From the NCBI RefSeq assembly GCF_011806385.1, contig NZ_JAATOX010000004.1:1-64000 (forward strand): a stretch of DNA of 64,000 nt, in the 5' to 3' direction. The translations under genes were made by a program, and so were the position numbers. Positions 48,157-56,135 of the stretch are shown here, piece after piece (positions within the stretch are counted from its first letter, which is position 1; every line of letters starts with the position of its first letter). Origin of the DNA: Phaeobacter sp. HF9A (GTDB lineage Bacteria > Pseudomonadota > Alphaproteobacteria > Rhodobacterales > Rhodobacteraceae). Under the pieces are notes generated by a model. That model was given only the letters and a program-made list of their open reading frames with translations, did no database searches and was not told the origin of the DNA.

Positions 48157-50265
48157 GTGCAGAAACTGCTGACCAAAATCTCGCAACGCAACGACGTGAT
48201 CCTTGCGTTCCTGCTGATCTGCATCGTGTTCATGATGATCCTGCCGCTGCCGACACAACTGGTGGATGTGCTGATCGGCATCAACCTGAGCATCTCGGCG
48301 ATCCTGCTGATGGTCGCGATCTACCTGTCCGAGGTGGTCGCCTTTTCCGCCTTCCCCTCGATCCTGTTGCTGACGACATTGTTCCGCCTGGCGCTGTCGA
48401 TCACCACCACGCGGCTCATCCTGTTGCAGGCGGACGCAGGCAAGATCGTGGAAACCTTCGGGAATTTCGTGGTGTCGGGCAACCTGGTCGTCGGCGCGGT
48501 GATCTTCTTGATCCTGACCATCGTGAACTTTCTGGTCATCACCAAAGGCTCCGAGCGCGTGGCAGAGGTTTCGGCGCGCTTCTCGCTTGATGCCATGCCG
48601 GGCAAGCAGATGTCGATCGACAGCGACATGCGGGCCGGCATGATCGACATGCAGGACGCCAAGGCCCGGCGCAACAAGCTGGAGAAGGAGAGCCAGCTTT
48701 ACGGCGCGATGGACGGGGCGATGAAATTCGTCAAGGGCGACGCCATCGCCGGTCTGATCATCATTTTCGTCAATATCATCGGCGGGGTGGCCGTTGGCAC
48801 GACCCAGCACGGCATGAGCGCAAGCGAGGCGGTCGGGGTCTATGCGATCCTGACCATCGGCGATGGTCTGGTCAGTCAGATCCCGGCCTTGTTCATCTCG
48901 ATCACCGCTGGCTTCATCGTTACCCGCGTTGCCTCCGATGACAATGAAAACCTCGGCACCGACATCGGCCGCCAGCTGATGAACGAGCCCAAGGCGCTTA
49001 TGATCGCGTCCGGCATCCTGCTCGGTTTTGCCGCCATTCCCGGCTTTCCGACGGTGGTGTTTCTGTGTCTCGCCGCGATAACCGGTTTTGGCAGCGTGCT
49101 GATCACCAAGGGCCGCAAAAAGCTGGCCGATATGGAGACCAGCCAATTCATGCCCGCATTGGCGCCGGCCAATCAGCCCGACAAATTGCCAACCCTGCCA
49201 AAGGAGACGCGGGCCGAACCCTTTGAGAAGGTCGAGCCGGTAACCTTTGCGCTCACCGTGCCGCTGATCGTCGATATCTCCTCCTCGGTGCGCAACTACA
49301 TTGAACCGCGTCGCCTGGACACCGAGGTCGCAAAGGTGCGGCGGGCGCTCTACTTCGACCTCGGCGTGCCCTTCCCGGGGGTCAATCTGCGTTTGAACGA
49401 CACGCTGGACGAGGACGAATACCGGATTCTGGTCAATGAAATCCCGGTTGCCGTCGGACGGTCGCGCCCCGGTTTCATGATCGTGCGGGAAACGCCCGCG
49501 AACCTTGAAATGTTCAACATCCCCTTCGAGAAGGGCGACGATTTCCTGCCGAATATGCCGAGCCTCTGGGTGGCGGCCAAACACGAACCGCTGCTGCGCA
49601 AGGCTGACATCCAGACCCTGACCCTGCCGGCGATCCTGACCTATCACCTGGCGCATGTGCTGAAATCCCACGCCGGCGAATTCATCGGGGTGCAGGAAAC
49701 CATGTATCTGATGAGCGAGATGGAGAAGAACTTTGCCGAGCTGGTCCGCGAGGCCAATCGGACATTACCGGTGATCACCATCGCCGATGTGTTGCAGCGC
49801 CTGGTGATGGAAGAGATCTCGATCCGGGACATGCGCACCATCCTGGAGGCCCTGGTCGAATGGGGTCAGCGCGAAAAAGACCCGATCCTGTTGACCGAAC
49901 ATGTGCGCTCCGCCCTGAGCCGCTACATCACCCATAAATTTGCCGGCGGGCAGAGCGTGATCTCGGCCTATCTGTTGTCCAAGAAAATCGAGGATGAGGT
50001 CCGCGGCGCCGTGCGCCAGACCTCGGGCGCCTCCTATCTGACCCTTTCGCCGGACACCCACAAGAAACTGGTGGCCGCGCTGCGCAAGACCGTCGGCGAT
50101 CTCAATCGCCATACGCTGAAGCCGGTGGTGCTGACGCCGATGGATATCCGGCGCTTCATGCGCAAGATCGTCGAACGGGAGTTTCCCGATCTCGCCGTGC
50201 TGTCCTTTCAGGAGCTCAGCCCGCAGGTCAATATCCAGCCTTTGGAACGGATAGAGATGTCCTGA
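48157..50265 (+). CDS. sctV: T3SS major export-apparatus protein SctV (YscV/LcrD/FlhA family)
   Basis: A 702-residue protein with about eight hydrophobic helices in the first 320 residues, then a cytosolic nonameric-ring domain. The family signature R-F-S-L-D-A-M-P-G-K-Q-M-S-I-D is at about 140-155, followed by the conserved charged loop A-R-R-N-K-L-E-K-E-S-Q-L-Y-G-A-M-D-G-A. GTG start with AAGGA upstream. The next gene, an ExbB-like protein, begins one base after its stop, so the unusual trio is co-transcribed with sctV. SctV receives chaperone-cargo complexes and takes part in using the proton motive force for export. Confidence 0.96.
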   Translation: MQKLLTKISQRNDVILAFLLICIVFMMILPLPTQLVDVLIGINLSISAILLMVAIYLSEVVAFSAFPSILLLTTLFRLALSITTTRLILLQADAGKIVETFGNFVVSGNLVVGAVIFLILTIVNFLVITKGSERVAEVSARFSLDAMPGKQMSIDSDMRAGMIDMQDAKARRNKLEKESQLYGAMDGAMKFVKGDAIAGLIIIFVNIIGGVAVGTTQHGMSASEAVGVYAILTIGDGLVSQIPALFISITAGFIVTRVASDDNENLGTDIGRQLMNEPKALMIASGILLGFAAIPGFPTVVFLCLAAITGFGSVLITKGRKKLADMETSQFMPALAPANQPDKLPTLPKETRAEPFEKVEPVTFALTVPLIVDISSSVRNYIEPRRLDTEVAKVRRALYFDLGVPFPGVNLRLNDTLDEDEYRILVNEIPVAVGRSRPGFMIVRETPANLEMFNIPFEKGDDFLPNMPSLWVAAKHEPLLRKADIQTLTLPAILTYHLAHVLKSHAGEFIGVQETMYLMSEMEKNFAELVREANRTLPVITIADVLQRLVMEEISIRDMRTILEALVEWGQREKDPILLTEHVRSALSRYITHKFAGGQSVISAYLLSKKIEDEVRGAVRQTSGASYLTLSPDTHKKLVAALRKTVGDLNRHTLKPVVLTPMDIRRFMRKIVEREFPDLAVLSFQELSPQVNIQPLERIEMS

Positions 50266-50266
50266 G

Positions 50267-51049
50267 ATGACAGATCACCCCGCCCGCGCCGACATATATC
50301 TGAGCTTTGGGTTTTCCGCGCTGGCGCTGTTGTTTTACGGGCTGGGGCGCGGGATGGTGCCAGCCCCGCTGCGCACCGCCTGCGACCTGCTGGCAGGTCT
50401 GGCGTTGATCGCGGAACTGGCCCGGCTTTTCTGGCAGCCCGGCCTGCACTGGCTGACGGCTCATCTGGTCCCGGCCCTGGCCTTCGTGGCCACATTGGGC
50501 GGGCTCCTGGGGCAGATCGGCAGCGATGGCGCGGGGCTGGACCGGCTGCAAGCCTGGCCGCTGGTGCTGCTCTGTCTGGCCGTCTGGTTGCCGCGCATGA
50601 CGGCGCAGGCACCGCGCCCGGTCGATGGGCTTGTGCTTGGGGGCGCGCTTGTTCTGATGCTTGCAACCGCGCTCAGCCTGAGTGCGGCGGCCCTGCTGCC
50701 CTATCTGTTGCAGACCCCGGTGCATCTCTGCCTTTGGCTGGCGTTTCTGTCCTCGCTGGCGCTGACCCTCGCGGCCGCCACCGGCCCACTGCCCCCATCT
50801 ACTGCCCGCTTTGCCGCTGGTCTGGCCGGGCTGTTGCCGCTCCTTGGGTTCTTCGGGACGATTTTCGGCCTCATGGGCGCGCTGGAGGCCCTGCCCGAAA
50901 TCTTTGCCCAGGGCGGGCCGCAGGACGCGGCCCTTGCACCGATGCTGCGCGGTCTGGGCAACGCCTTTGAGACCACATTGATCGGGCTTGGCGGCGCCAT
51001 GGTGTTGACCCTAACCGCAAGTTTGCTGCCCGATGCCCCGCAGGAGTGA
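50267..51049 (+). CDS. ExbB/TolQ/MotA-type proton-channel protein in the sctV operon
   Basis: A 260-residue membrane protein with about seven hydrophobic helices. The C-terminal part carries the MotA/TolQ/ExbB channel pattern: P191-L-L-G-F-F-G-T198-I-F-G-L-M, then L-A-P-M-L-R-G-L-G-N-A-F-E-T-T237-L-I-G-L-G-G-A. This matches ExbB P-x-x-G-L-L-G-T-x-x-G and A-L-x-x-T-x-x-G-L-x-x-A, including the polar Thr residues that line the ion path. The N-terminal five helices are not family-like. It starts one base after sctV. Two small proteins with ExbD-type helices follow, so the three may form a proton-driven unit linked to secretion. I know of no T3SS with such a unit; the role is inference. Confidence 0.75.
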   Translation: MTDHPARADIYLSFGFSALALLFYGLGRGMVPAPLRTACDLLAGLALIAELARLFWQPGLHWLTAHLVPALAFVATLGGLLGQIGSDGAGLDRLQAWPLVLLCLAVWLPRMTAQAPRPVDGLVLGGALVLMLATALSLSAAALLPYLLQTPVHLCLWLAFLSSLALTLAAATGPLPPSTARFAAGLAGLLPLLGFFGTIFGLMGALEALPEIFAQGGPQDAALAPMLRGLGNAFETTLIGLGGAMVLTLTASLLPDAPQE

Positions 51050-51053
51050 CACA

Positions 51054-51425
51054 TTGATCACCGGCCTTGTCGGGGCGGATGTCATGCTTGCCATGGCGGC
51101 GATACTGCTGGTGGTGATGTCCCTCATGCAGACCGAAACCACCAGATCAGAGCGCGATCCCGCCGCCCAGTGGATCGCCATGCGGGACGGGCTGTGGCTA
51201 TCGCCGCACAGCCATCTGCCGCTTGAAACCCTGACCACCGCCACATTGCCGCTGCCCGCCTCAATGCCGGTCACCCTCATCGTCACACCCGATGGCCTCG
51301 ACGCCGCCTTTTTGACCGAGTCCCGCCTGGCACAGCTTGGCGCGCAGGAGATCACCCTGATCCGGCGCAGCCGGGCCTGTCAGCCGATCACCCTGGCCGA
51401 TCAGCGCCTGTCATGCGCGCCCTGA
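51054..51425 (+). CDS. ExbD/TolR-like single-TM protein (first)
   Basis: A 123-residue protein with one N-terminal helix that starts A-D-V-M-L-A-M-A-A-I-L-L-V-V-M. In ExbD and TolR the helix begins D-V-M-L-V-L-L and the Asp carries the proton; here D9 stands at the same place. The rest is a small, probably periplasmic domain ending near two cysteines. A TTG at 51054 with AGGAG seven bases upstream is the best start; an ATG at 51033 overlapping the previous gene is possible. It probably pairs with the ExbB-like protein. Confidence 0.65.
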   Translation: MITGLVGADVMLAMAAILLVVMSLMQTETTRSERDPAAQWIAMRDGLWLSPHSHLPLETLTTATLPLPASMPVTLIVTPDGLDAAFLTESRLAQLGAQEITLIRRSRACQPITLADQRLSCAP

Positions 51426-52057
51426 CCTCGCCCAGGCCACCCTGGCGCTGGTTGCCGGACATGGCTGCCAATGTTCTGGTTGTGGCCATCGTGGCGCTGA
51501 CCCTAGTCGCCGTCCTGCCCCGCCCCCAACAAAGCACCGGTCACAGCCAGCCGCCACAAGGCCCCGACGCCTTGGTCGATGCGCTTTGGCTGCGGCTCCA
51601 TCCGGGCACGGCCGCGATCTATGATCTGGATGACAGCGGGCTGCACCTTGTGTCCTCTGCGACGGACGCACGGCAAGCTGCGCTCCTGTTCGTCTTGTCG
51701 CAGCGCCACTATGATCAAGTGCCCGCGCGCCTGCGCCAGACCGGCGCCACCTGGATCGAAATCACCGTTCCAGAGGGGCTGGGCACCCAAAAGGGATGGC
51801 GGGCAGGGTTTCTCGCACTGGGAACGGGCGCCGTTTCACGGGCGGATTTCACGCTCCGTCTTGCGGATTTGCTGCAACAGGGCGCGGGACCGACCACCGC
51901 CCAGGCGCTGCGACTGCCACCGGCATCAACAGATCAGCGCCTGTTGCCGCGGGTGCAGATCCTTTTGGCGCGGCTTGGCAACGGGGTCGGGTTCCTGATC
52001 GGTCTTGGCGCCCTGATGGTCCTGCATCGCAGACTGAAACGGCGCAGCGCAGGCTAA
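51413..52057 (+). CDS. ExbD-like membrane protein with periplasmic domain (second)
   Basis: A 214-residue protein: N-terminal helix L-P-D-M-A-A-N-V-L-V-V-A-I-V-A-L-T-L, with an Asp at residue 16 just before the helix as in ExbD-type proteins, then a periplasmic region of about 130 residues, then a second hydrophobic helix near residues 187-205 and a basic tail. The C-terminal helix is unlike classic ExbD. It overlaps the previous gene by 13 bases and ends 4 bases into a convergent gene. It seems to complete the ExbB-ExbD-like trio. Confidence 0.55.
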   Translation: MRALTSPRPPWRWLPDMAANVLVVAIVALTLVAVLPRPQQSTGHSQPPQGPDALVDALWLRLHPGTAAIYDLDDSGLHLVSSATDARQAALLFVLSQRHYDQVPARLRQTGATWIEITVPEGLGTQKGWRAGFLALGTGAVSRADFTLRLADLLQQGAGPTTAQALRLPPASTDQRLLPRVQILLARLGNGVGFLIGLGALMVLHRRLKRRSAG

Positions 52058-52683
52058 AGCCGATAGCGCCGCCGCCGCGAGCCGGGCCCCTTTGGCGATG
52101 GCGTCGCCAAGGCGAGCTCCTCGGCGACCCGCCGCCCCGCTTCGGTCAGATCCAGCGCCTCCCTGACCGCCTGCGCCACCGTGCCAAGCGCCTGCATCAA
52201 GGCGCGGAACACATCCTCGGCCTCCGCCGGATCAAGCTGCTCAAGGTCCCGCAACAGTTTGCGAAGCCGCGTCAGGGCCTGCCGATAGGGGGCCATCAGG
52301 CTGGCCACATATTGCGCTCGCTCTTCTTCGCTTGCCTCCGCCTGCACAGGCTTCACAGGCAAAGCCACCTCGCCGCCGCGCACCATACTGTCGGCAAAGG
52401 GCCAGCCGGGGATCATGGCCGCATTCAGCACCACGAGGGTTTCGATGAAATCGGTCGCGCTCGACACGCCAAGGCTCGACCAGTCCACCGGCGGGACAAG
52501 CTCGGCGAGGCTCAGGGCCGGGTCGGGCGGCGCGGGCTCCATGGCCTCCAGTCGCTGCGCAACCAGATCGGACAGCCCGTCGGCGATCTCGTCTGCCTCG
52601 ATGTCCGCCTCGGCGTCCAGACGGTCGATCTCGATCTGTAGGACCGCCTGCAACAGATCAGAGATGCCGCCCGCCGCGCTCAT
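52054..52683 (-). CDS. T3SS-linked protein of unknown function
   Basis: A 209-residue acidic soluble protein (early I-D-R-L-D-A-E-A-D-I-E-A-D-E), with a helix-rich C-terminal half (L-T-R-L-R-K-L-L-R-D-L-E-Q-L) and a basic tail R-R-R-R-Y. I do not recognise the family. It is the last gene of the minus-strand sctW-translocator operon, its start overlapping the SycD-like gene (ATGA), and it converges with the ExbD-like gene. It may be a chaperone or a sorting accessory. Confidence 0.6.
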   Translation of the reverse strand: MSAAGGISDLLQAVLQIEIDRLDAEADIEADEIADGLSDLVAQRLEAMEPAPPDPALSLAELVPPVDWSSLGVSSATDFIETLVVLNAAMIPGWPFADSMVRGGEVALPVKPVQAEASEEERAQYVASLMAPYRQALTRLRKLLRDLEQLDPAEAEDVFRALMQALGTVAQAVREALDLTEAGRRVAEELALATPSPKGPGSRRRRYRL

Positions 52684-53240
52684 CTGCGACCTTTGGCCTG
52701 GCTTTGCTGTTGGGCCTCTATCGCAAGCGCGAGTTTTCGCATCTCCGGGATCAGCCGGAGCCGCGCGGCGGTTTCCGGCAGCGCGACAAAGCGGTTCAGA
52801 TAGCCCTGCGCCACCGACCAGTTCCGCAGCTGACAGGTCAGCTCTGTCAGGTGAAACAACACGGCAGGATCGTCCGGGGCGATCGCCTCGGCCTTGAGAA
52901 AGGCGGATTGCGCGGTCTCATACTCCTGAAGGCGGCGCAAACAAATCCCCAACCCCAGCCAATGATCGCGTATCTCAGGCGCAATCAAGGTCAGGGCCAG
53001 AAACAGGCTCTGCGCGGTGCCGACATCGCCGGCGTTAAAACGCGCAAAGGCCATCGCATAGAGCAGGTCGGTGACCTCTTTCGGCAGATGCAGCGCCTCA
53101 AGCAGGCTCTGCCCCTCGGCCAGGGCATCAAACACCTGGTCAAAGGCAAAACCGGTCTGCCCGGCCAGCTCGGCCAGCGCCTGACGCATCGCGTCCTTCT
53201 CCGCCGGGTTCAGCCCCCTTGTCAGGTCGAGATCAGTCAT
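52680..53240 (-). CDS. SycD/LcrH-like TPR chaperone for translocators
   Basis: A 186-residue protein with the class II chaperone pattern. L-Y-A-M-A-F-A-R-F-N-A-G-D is followed by A-Q-S-L-F-L-A-L-T-L-I-A-P-E-I-R-D-H-W-L-G-L-G-I-C, which matches the SycD repeats L-Y-S-L-A-F-N-Q-Y and F-F-L-G-L-G-A-C. Three TPR units, residues about 65-165. Such chaperones hold the hydrophobic translocators SctE and SctB before export; both genes are upstream in this operon. The ATG at 53240 follows GGAGG and overlaps the preceding stop. Confidence 0.85.
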   Translation of the reverse strand: MTDLDLTRGLNPAEKDAMRQALAELAGQTGFAFDQVFDALAEGQSLLEALHLPKEVTDLLYAMAFARFNAGDVGTAQSLFLALTLIAPEIRDHWLGLGICLRRLQEYETAQSAFLKAEAIAPDDPAVLFHLTELTCQLRNWSVAQGYLNRFVALPETAARLRLIPEMRKLALAIEAQQQSQAKGRR

Positions 53241-53676
53241 GATCCTCCGCCAAGGCCGCAAGACAGCCCTCCGCCAGGGTCGCGATACGGGCCTGCGCCT
53301 TGTCGTCGGGCAGCGCCCGCGCACAGCTCAGCGCCTCGGCAAAATCCTCTCTTGCGGCGGCCCTGTCCTCCAGGGCCAGACAGGCGCGACCGGATAGCAG
53401 ATAGCCATCGGCACCTTTGGCATCAAACGCGATGGCGGCACTCGCGGCCTGAAGCGCCAGGGCAGGTTGATCGGCCAGCAGCGCCGCTTCGGCCAGGCCG
53501 ATCTGGAAATCGCGGTTGTCTGGGCAGGCCAGAACAAGCTGCGCAAAAAGCCGCATCGCCTCTTCCGCCTGCCCCGATCCCAGTTTCTGCGCCGCCTTGC
53601 GGGCAATGGGCAAAAGATCGGTGCTGGACAGGCCAAAACGGGCGGCAAGCCCGGTGGCAGCAGTTTCGTTCGACAT
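53233..53676 (-). CDS. TPR-type T3SS chaperone-like protein
   Basis: A 147-residue helical protein with TPR-like pairs (E-E-A-M-R-L-F-A-Q-L-V-L-A-C-P-D-N and A-L-A-L-Q-A-A-S-A-A-I-A-F-D). It is shorter than SycD/LcrH and lacks the typical first helix, so it may be a YscG- or YscY-type chaperone. The ATG at 53676 starts the helical part; an upstream in-frame start lacks support. It overlaps the SycD-like gene downstream by eight bases. Confidence 0.65.
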   Translation of the reverse strand: MSNETAATGLAARFGLSSTDLLPIARKAAQKLGSGQAEEAMRLFAQLVLACPDNRDFQIGLAEAALLADQPALALQAASAAIAFDAKGADGYLLSGRACLALEDRAAAREDFAEALSCARALPDDKAQARIATLAEGCLAALAEDHD

Positions 53677-53715
53677 ATCGGGTATTCCGTAGCAAGTGAG
53701 TTCGGCGCAGATCAA

Positions 53716-54249
53716 TCAGGGCTGGAAGATGACCATCTCGCCAGGGTCGGACGCGTCGCTTTGCGGCGCCAAAGCCGGTTCGACCCTGGCGCCGGATGAT
53801 GTGATGACGTCACCGGCATAGCTGCGCCATTGCATGAGATCACGCAGCGCATCGACGGCCTCGCCCGCATCGCGGATTGCGATCTCCGCCGAGACCGGTT
53901 CGGGCGCATGATCTGGCCGCGACAGCGCCTGAAGCCGCGCGCCATCCCGGCCCGCCGGAAAGACGAGCACGGCGCGATTGAAGGCGGCCAGCCCGAGCGA
54001 CAGCTCCAGCAGGCGTGACAATTGCTGTTCGCACAGATGCGGATCCTCGCCGAGCTGGCCAATCACCGCCCGCAGCCGCAGCCCCATTCCGTCCGGTGTG
54101 CGTTCGATTTCGACAGGCGTGTCCTCAAGCTCGAACGTGTAGAGATCCCCGATCACCTCAAGCGGCGCCGGCAAGCCAAGCACCCGCCAGATGCGCGCCA
54201 CCGCGTCCGAAACCTGGGGGCCGGCGGAGAGGCTGGAACGATCCTGCAT
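53716..54249 (-). CDS. CesT-like T3SS chaperone (sctB-linked)
   Basis: A 177-residue acidic protein with class I chaperone features: L-Y-T-F-E-L-E-D-T-P-V-E-I-E and M-G-L-R-L-R-A-V-I-G strands, helix L-L-E-L-S-L-G-L-A-A-F-N, strand A-V-L-V-F-P. It begins one base after the sctB stop. In most systems the pore proteins use SycD-type chaperones, so this one may serve SctB's soluble part or another effector. Confidence 0.7.
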   Translation of the reverse strand: MQDRSSLSAGPQVSDAVARIWRVLGLPAPLEVIGDLYTFELEDTPVEIERTPDGMGLRLRAVIGQLGEDPHLCEQQLSRLLELSLGLAAFNRAVLVFPAGRDGARLQALSRPDHAPEPVSAEIAIRDAGEAVDALRDLMQWRSYAGDVITSSGARVEPALAPQSDASDPGEMVIFQP

Positions 54250-54250
54250 C

Positions 54251-55105
54251 TCAGACCCGCGTGGTCATGGCCATCCGGTCGACTTCGGATTGCTGCATGT
54301 CCTTGAGGAACTGGATGATCGAGCGCACGAGTTCCTTGAAATCGTCCATCACGGTCTTTGCAAGATCGGCATTGGATTGCTCGGTCTGGGATTTTGCGGC
54401 CAGTTCCTGCCCGTCCGCTTCGACGTTCTTTGTGATCATGCCGCCGGTGGCTTCGCCCGAGGTATTGCTCAATCCGATCATGCCCGACACCGATTGCGAC
54501 TTGGCCGCGACGGTCTGGGCCTTGGTGTTCAGCGCGGTCGCGGCCTCTGCGGTTCCGTTGGCGCCGGTCTCGGCGGCGTCGGCGGCGATTTTGCCGGCCT
54601 TGGCCGCCCCGGCAAAGGACACCCCGGCAGAGGCGGCAGAGGCCGCAACCGACACGACCGAGACAACCAGCTGAGTCACCGCGGACGTGCGCATGGTCTC
54701 CGCCTGCCCTTCAAGGTCGGAACGCGCCTGATCGCGTGCGTTCATCCGTTGATCCAGCGCATTCTGGCGCCCCATGGCGGCGAATTCGATCAACAGGGCG
54801 CCCAAATCCTTCGAGGCACCCATTTCGCCCAGAATACCGTTCAGAACCTCCATCGGGTCGGCGCCGGAGCTGATCATTTGCTCGATGGCGGATTGCAACC
54901 GGCCAAGGCTCTCGCCGAGATCGAAATTCTCCGGCGTGTCAAAAGCCGCGCCCGTGCCTTGCGCCGCCTCGAACTGCGGCAGGATCGGCGCGGAGCCGCT
55001 GCCGCCTATCGTACCAAGACCGGTGCCCTGGGCGCCCTCGGCCTCCTGGGTTTGCGGGCTCTGGATGACCGTGCTGCCGGTTGTCGTGATGGATGAAATA
55101 GCCAT
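54251..55105 (-). CDS. sctB: T3SS minor pore translocator SctB (YopD/SipC-like)
   Basis: A 284-residue protein, Ala/Ser/Thr/Gly-rich N-terminus without Sec leader, one hydrophobic stretch at about residues 142-168 (A-V-T-Q-L-V-V-S-V-V-S-V-A-A-S-A-A), then a long Gln/Ala-rich helical part and a C-terminal amphipathic helix (D-D-F-K-E-L-V-R-S-I-I-Q-F-L-K-D). One TM segment plus a C-terminal coiled coil fits YopD/SipC, the smaller partner of the host-membrane pore. It lies next to sctE. Confidence 0.8.
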   Translation of the reverse strand: MAISSITTTGSTVIQSPQTQEAEGAQGTGLGTIGGSGSAPILPQFEAAQGTGAAFDTPENFDLGESLGRLQSAIEQMISSGADPMEVLNGILGEMGASKDLGALLIEFAAMGRQNALDQRMNARDQARSDLEGQAETMRTSAVTQLVVSVVSVAASAASAGVSFAGAAKAGKIAADAAETGANGTAEAATALNTKAQTVAAKSQSVSGMIGLSNTSGEATGGMITKNVEADGQELAAKSQTEQSNADLAKTVMDDFKELVRSIIQFLKDMQQSEVDRMAMTTRV

Positions 55106-55127
55106 TTCGGGATCCTTTCAAATACGC

Positions 55128-56135
55128 CTATCCGGCAAAGCGGGTTCTTGACAGGCTGTCGCCGGTGTCACGTTGCAGGGAGGTGATGCTGTCCAGAAGC
55201 GCGTTGAACTGCTCGTTGGATTTCGCAACAAATTCCATCACCTGATCAATAAGGTCGTCGCCCTGTTGCATGGCCGCCTGGGTCTCCTGGGTCTGGGCCC
55301 GCATCTCGGTGGCGTCGGATTTGATCGCATTCGCCACGAGGTTGACCGTGCTGGTGGCCACCGCCGAGGTCCCCGCCACGGCGGCATTCACCGCATTGAC
55401 CAGCGTGATGGCCGAGGCGATCGCCGCCGGGGCCGCCGCCCCGCCCGAGAGCGCCGCGCCCACGACCGAAGAGGCAAGCGCCCCGACCGCCAGCGTGATA
55501 TTCGCCGCCATATCCAGCGCTGCGGCCGTGTCGCGGTCCACGCCCATCGCCTCCAGGACCGTACCGCTCAGGCCCATGCCGCTGTCCGATGCGCCGGCCA
55601 CCATTCCGTTGATCGCGCTGGCGGCCATGAATATGCCGCCAACCACCATGGCGCCGCCCAGAACCTGTAGCCCGGGCACGGCGGCGACAACGGTGCCAAC
55701 CGCAATCATTGCAGCCGCGCCAACGGCGGCGGCGATCGAGCCGACGATCGAACTCACGCGGCCGGTATCATGGGCGACTTCGGCATCGTCCATCTTGCCT
55801 TGCGCGGAGTCCAGCTTCTCGCGGTTTTCCTGAATTTGCTGGCGCTTGGCTTCCTGTTCGTTGCTCAGCCGATCAAGGTCGGCCTCGCCTTTGGCGTCCT
55901 GCATCTTTTGGGCGATTTCAGCGAGCCGCGATTCAAAATCGGTGCCCAGATCGGTGGGCGCAAAGGCGGCCAGCCCTTCCAGCATGCTGGCATAGCTGGG
56001 CCGTTGGGCGCTGTCGGCGTCCGGCACCGGCCCCGAGGCCGCGGCAGAGCCGGTCGATTTCGCGCCTGACTTCTTGCTGTCGTCCTGCTGTGTGGTGATC
56101 TGTGCCGTCAGACCTGCCTGTGTCTCAATCCGCAT
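55128..56135 (-). CDS. sctE: T3SS major pore translocator SctE (YopB/SipB-like)
   Basis: A 335-residue protein with an N-terminal coiled-coil region (residues 55-115: F-E-S-R-L-A-E-I-A-Q-K and R-L-S-N-E-Q-E-A-K-R-Q-Q-I). Two hydrophobic hairpin segments follow: about 125-175 (I-V-G-S-I-A-A-A-V-G-A-A-A-M-I-A-V-G) and about 205-250 (I-T-L-A-V-G-A-L-A-S-S-V-V-G-A-A-L-S-G-G), as in YopB/SipB. It is expected to insert in a host membrane with SctB. The gene overlaps the LcrH-like gene by 11 bases. Confidence 0.85.
   Translation of the reverse strand: MRIETQAGLTAQITTQQDDSKKSGAKSTGSAAASGPVPDADSAQRPSYASMLEGLAAFAPTDLGTDFESRLAEIAQKMQDAKGEADLDRLSNEQEAKRQQIQENREKLDSAQGKMDDAEVAHDTGRVSSIVGSIAAAVGAAAMIAVGTVVAAVPGLQVLGGAMVVGGIFMAASAINGMVAGASDSGMGLSGTVLEAMGVDRDTAAALDMAANITLAVGALASSVVGAALSGGAAAPAAIASAITLVNAVNAAVAGTSAVATSTVNLVANAIKSDATEMRAQTQETQAAMQQGDDLIDQVMEFVAKSNEQFNALLDSITSLQRDTGDSLSRTRFAG

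Noticed and set aside
48142-49671. 509-codon minus-strand open frame opposite sctV
   Set aside because: sctV is unambiguous on the plus strand; the opposite translation is Gln/His/Arg-rich with no motif.
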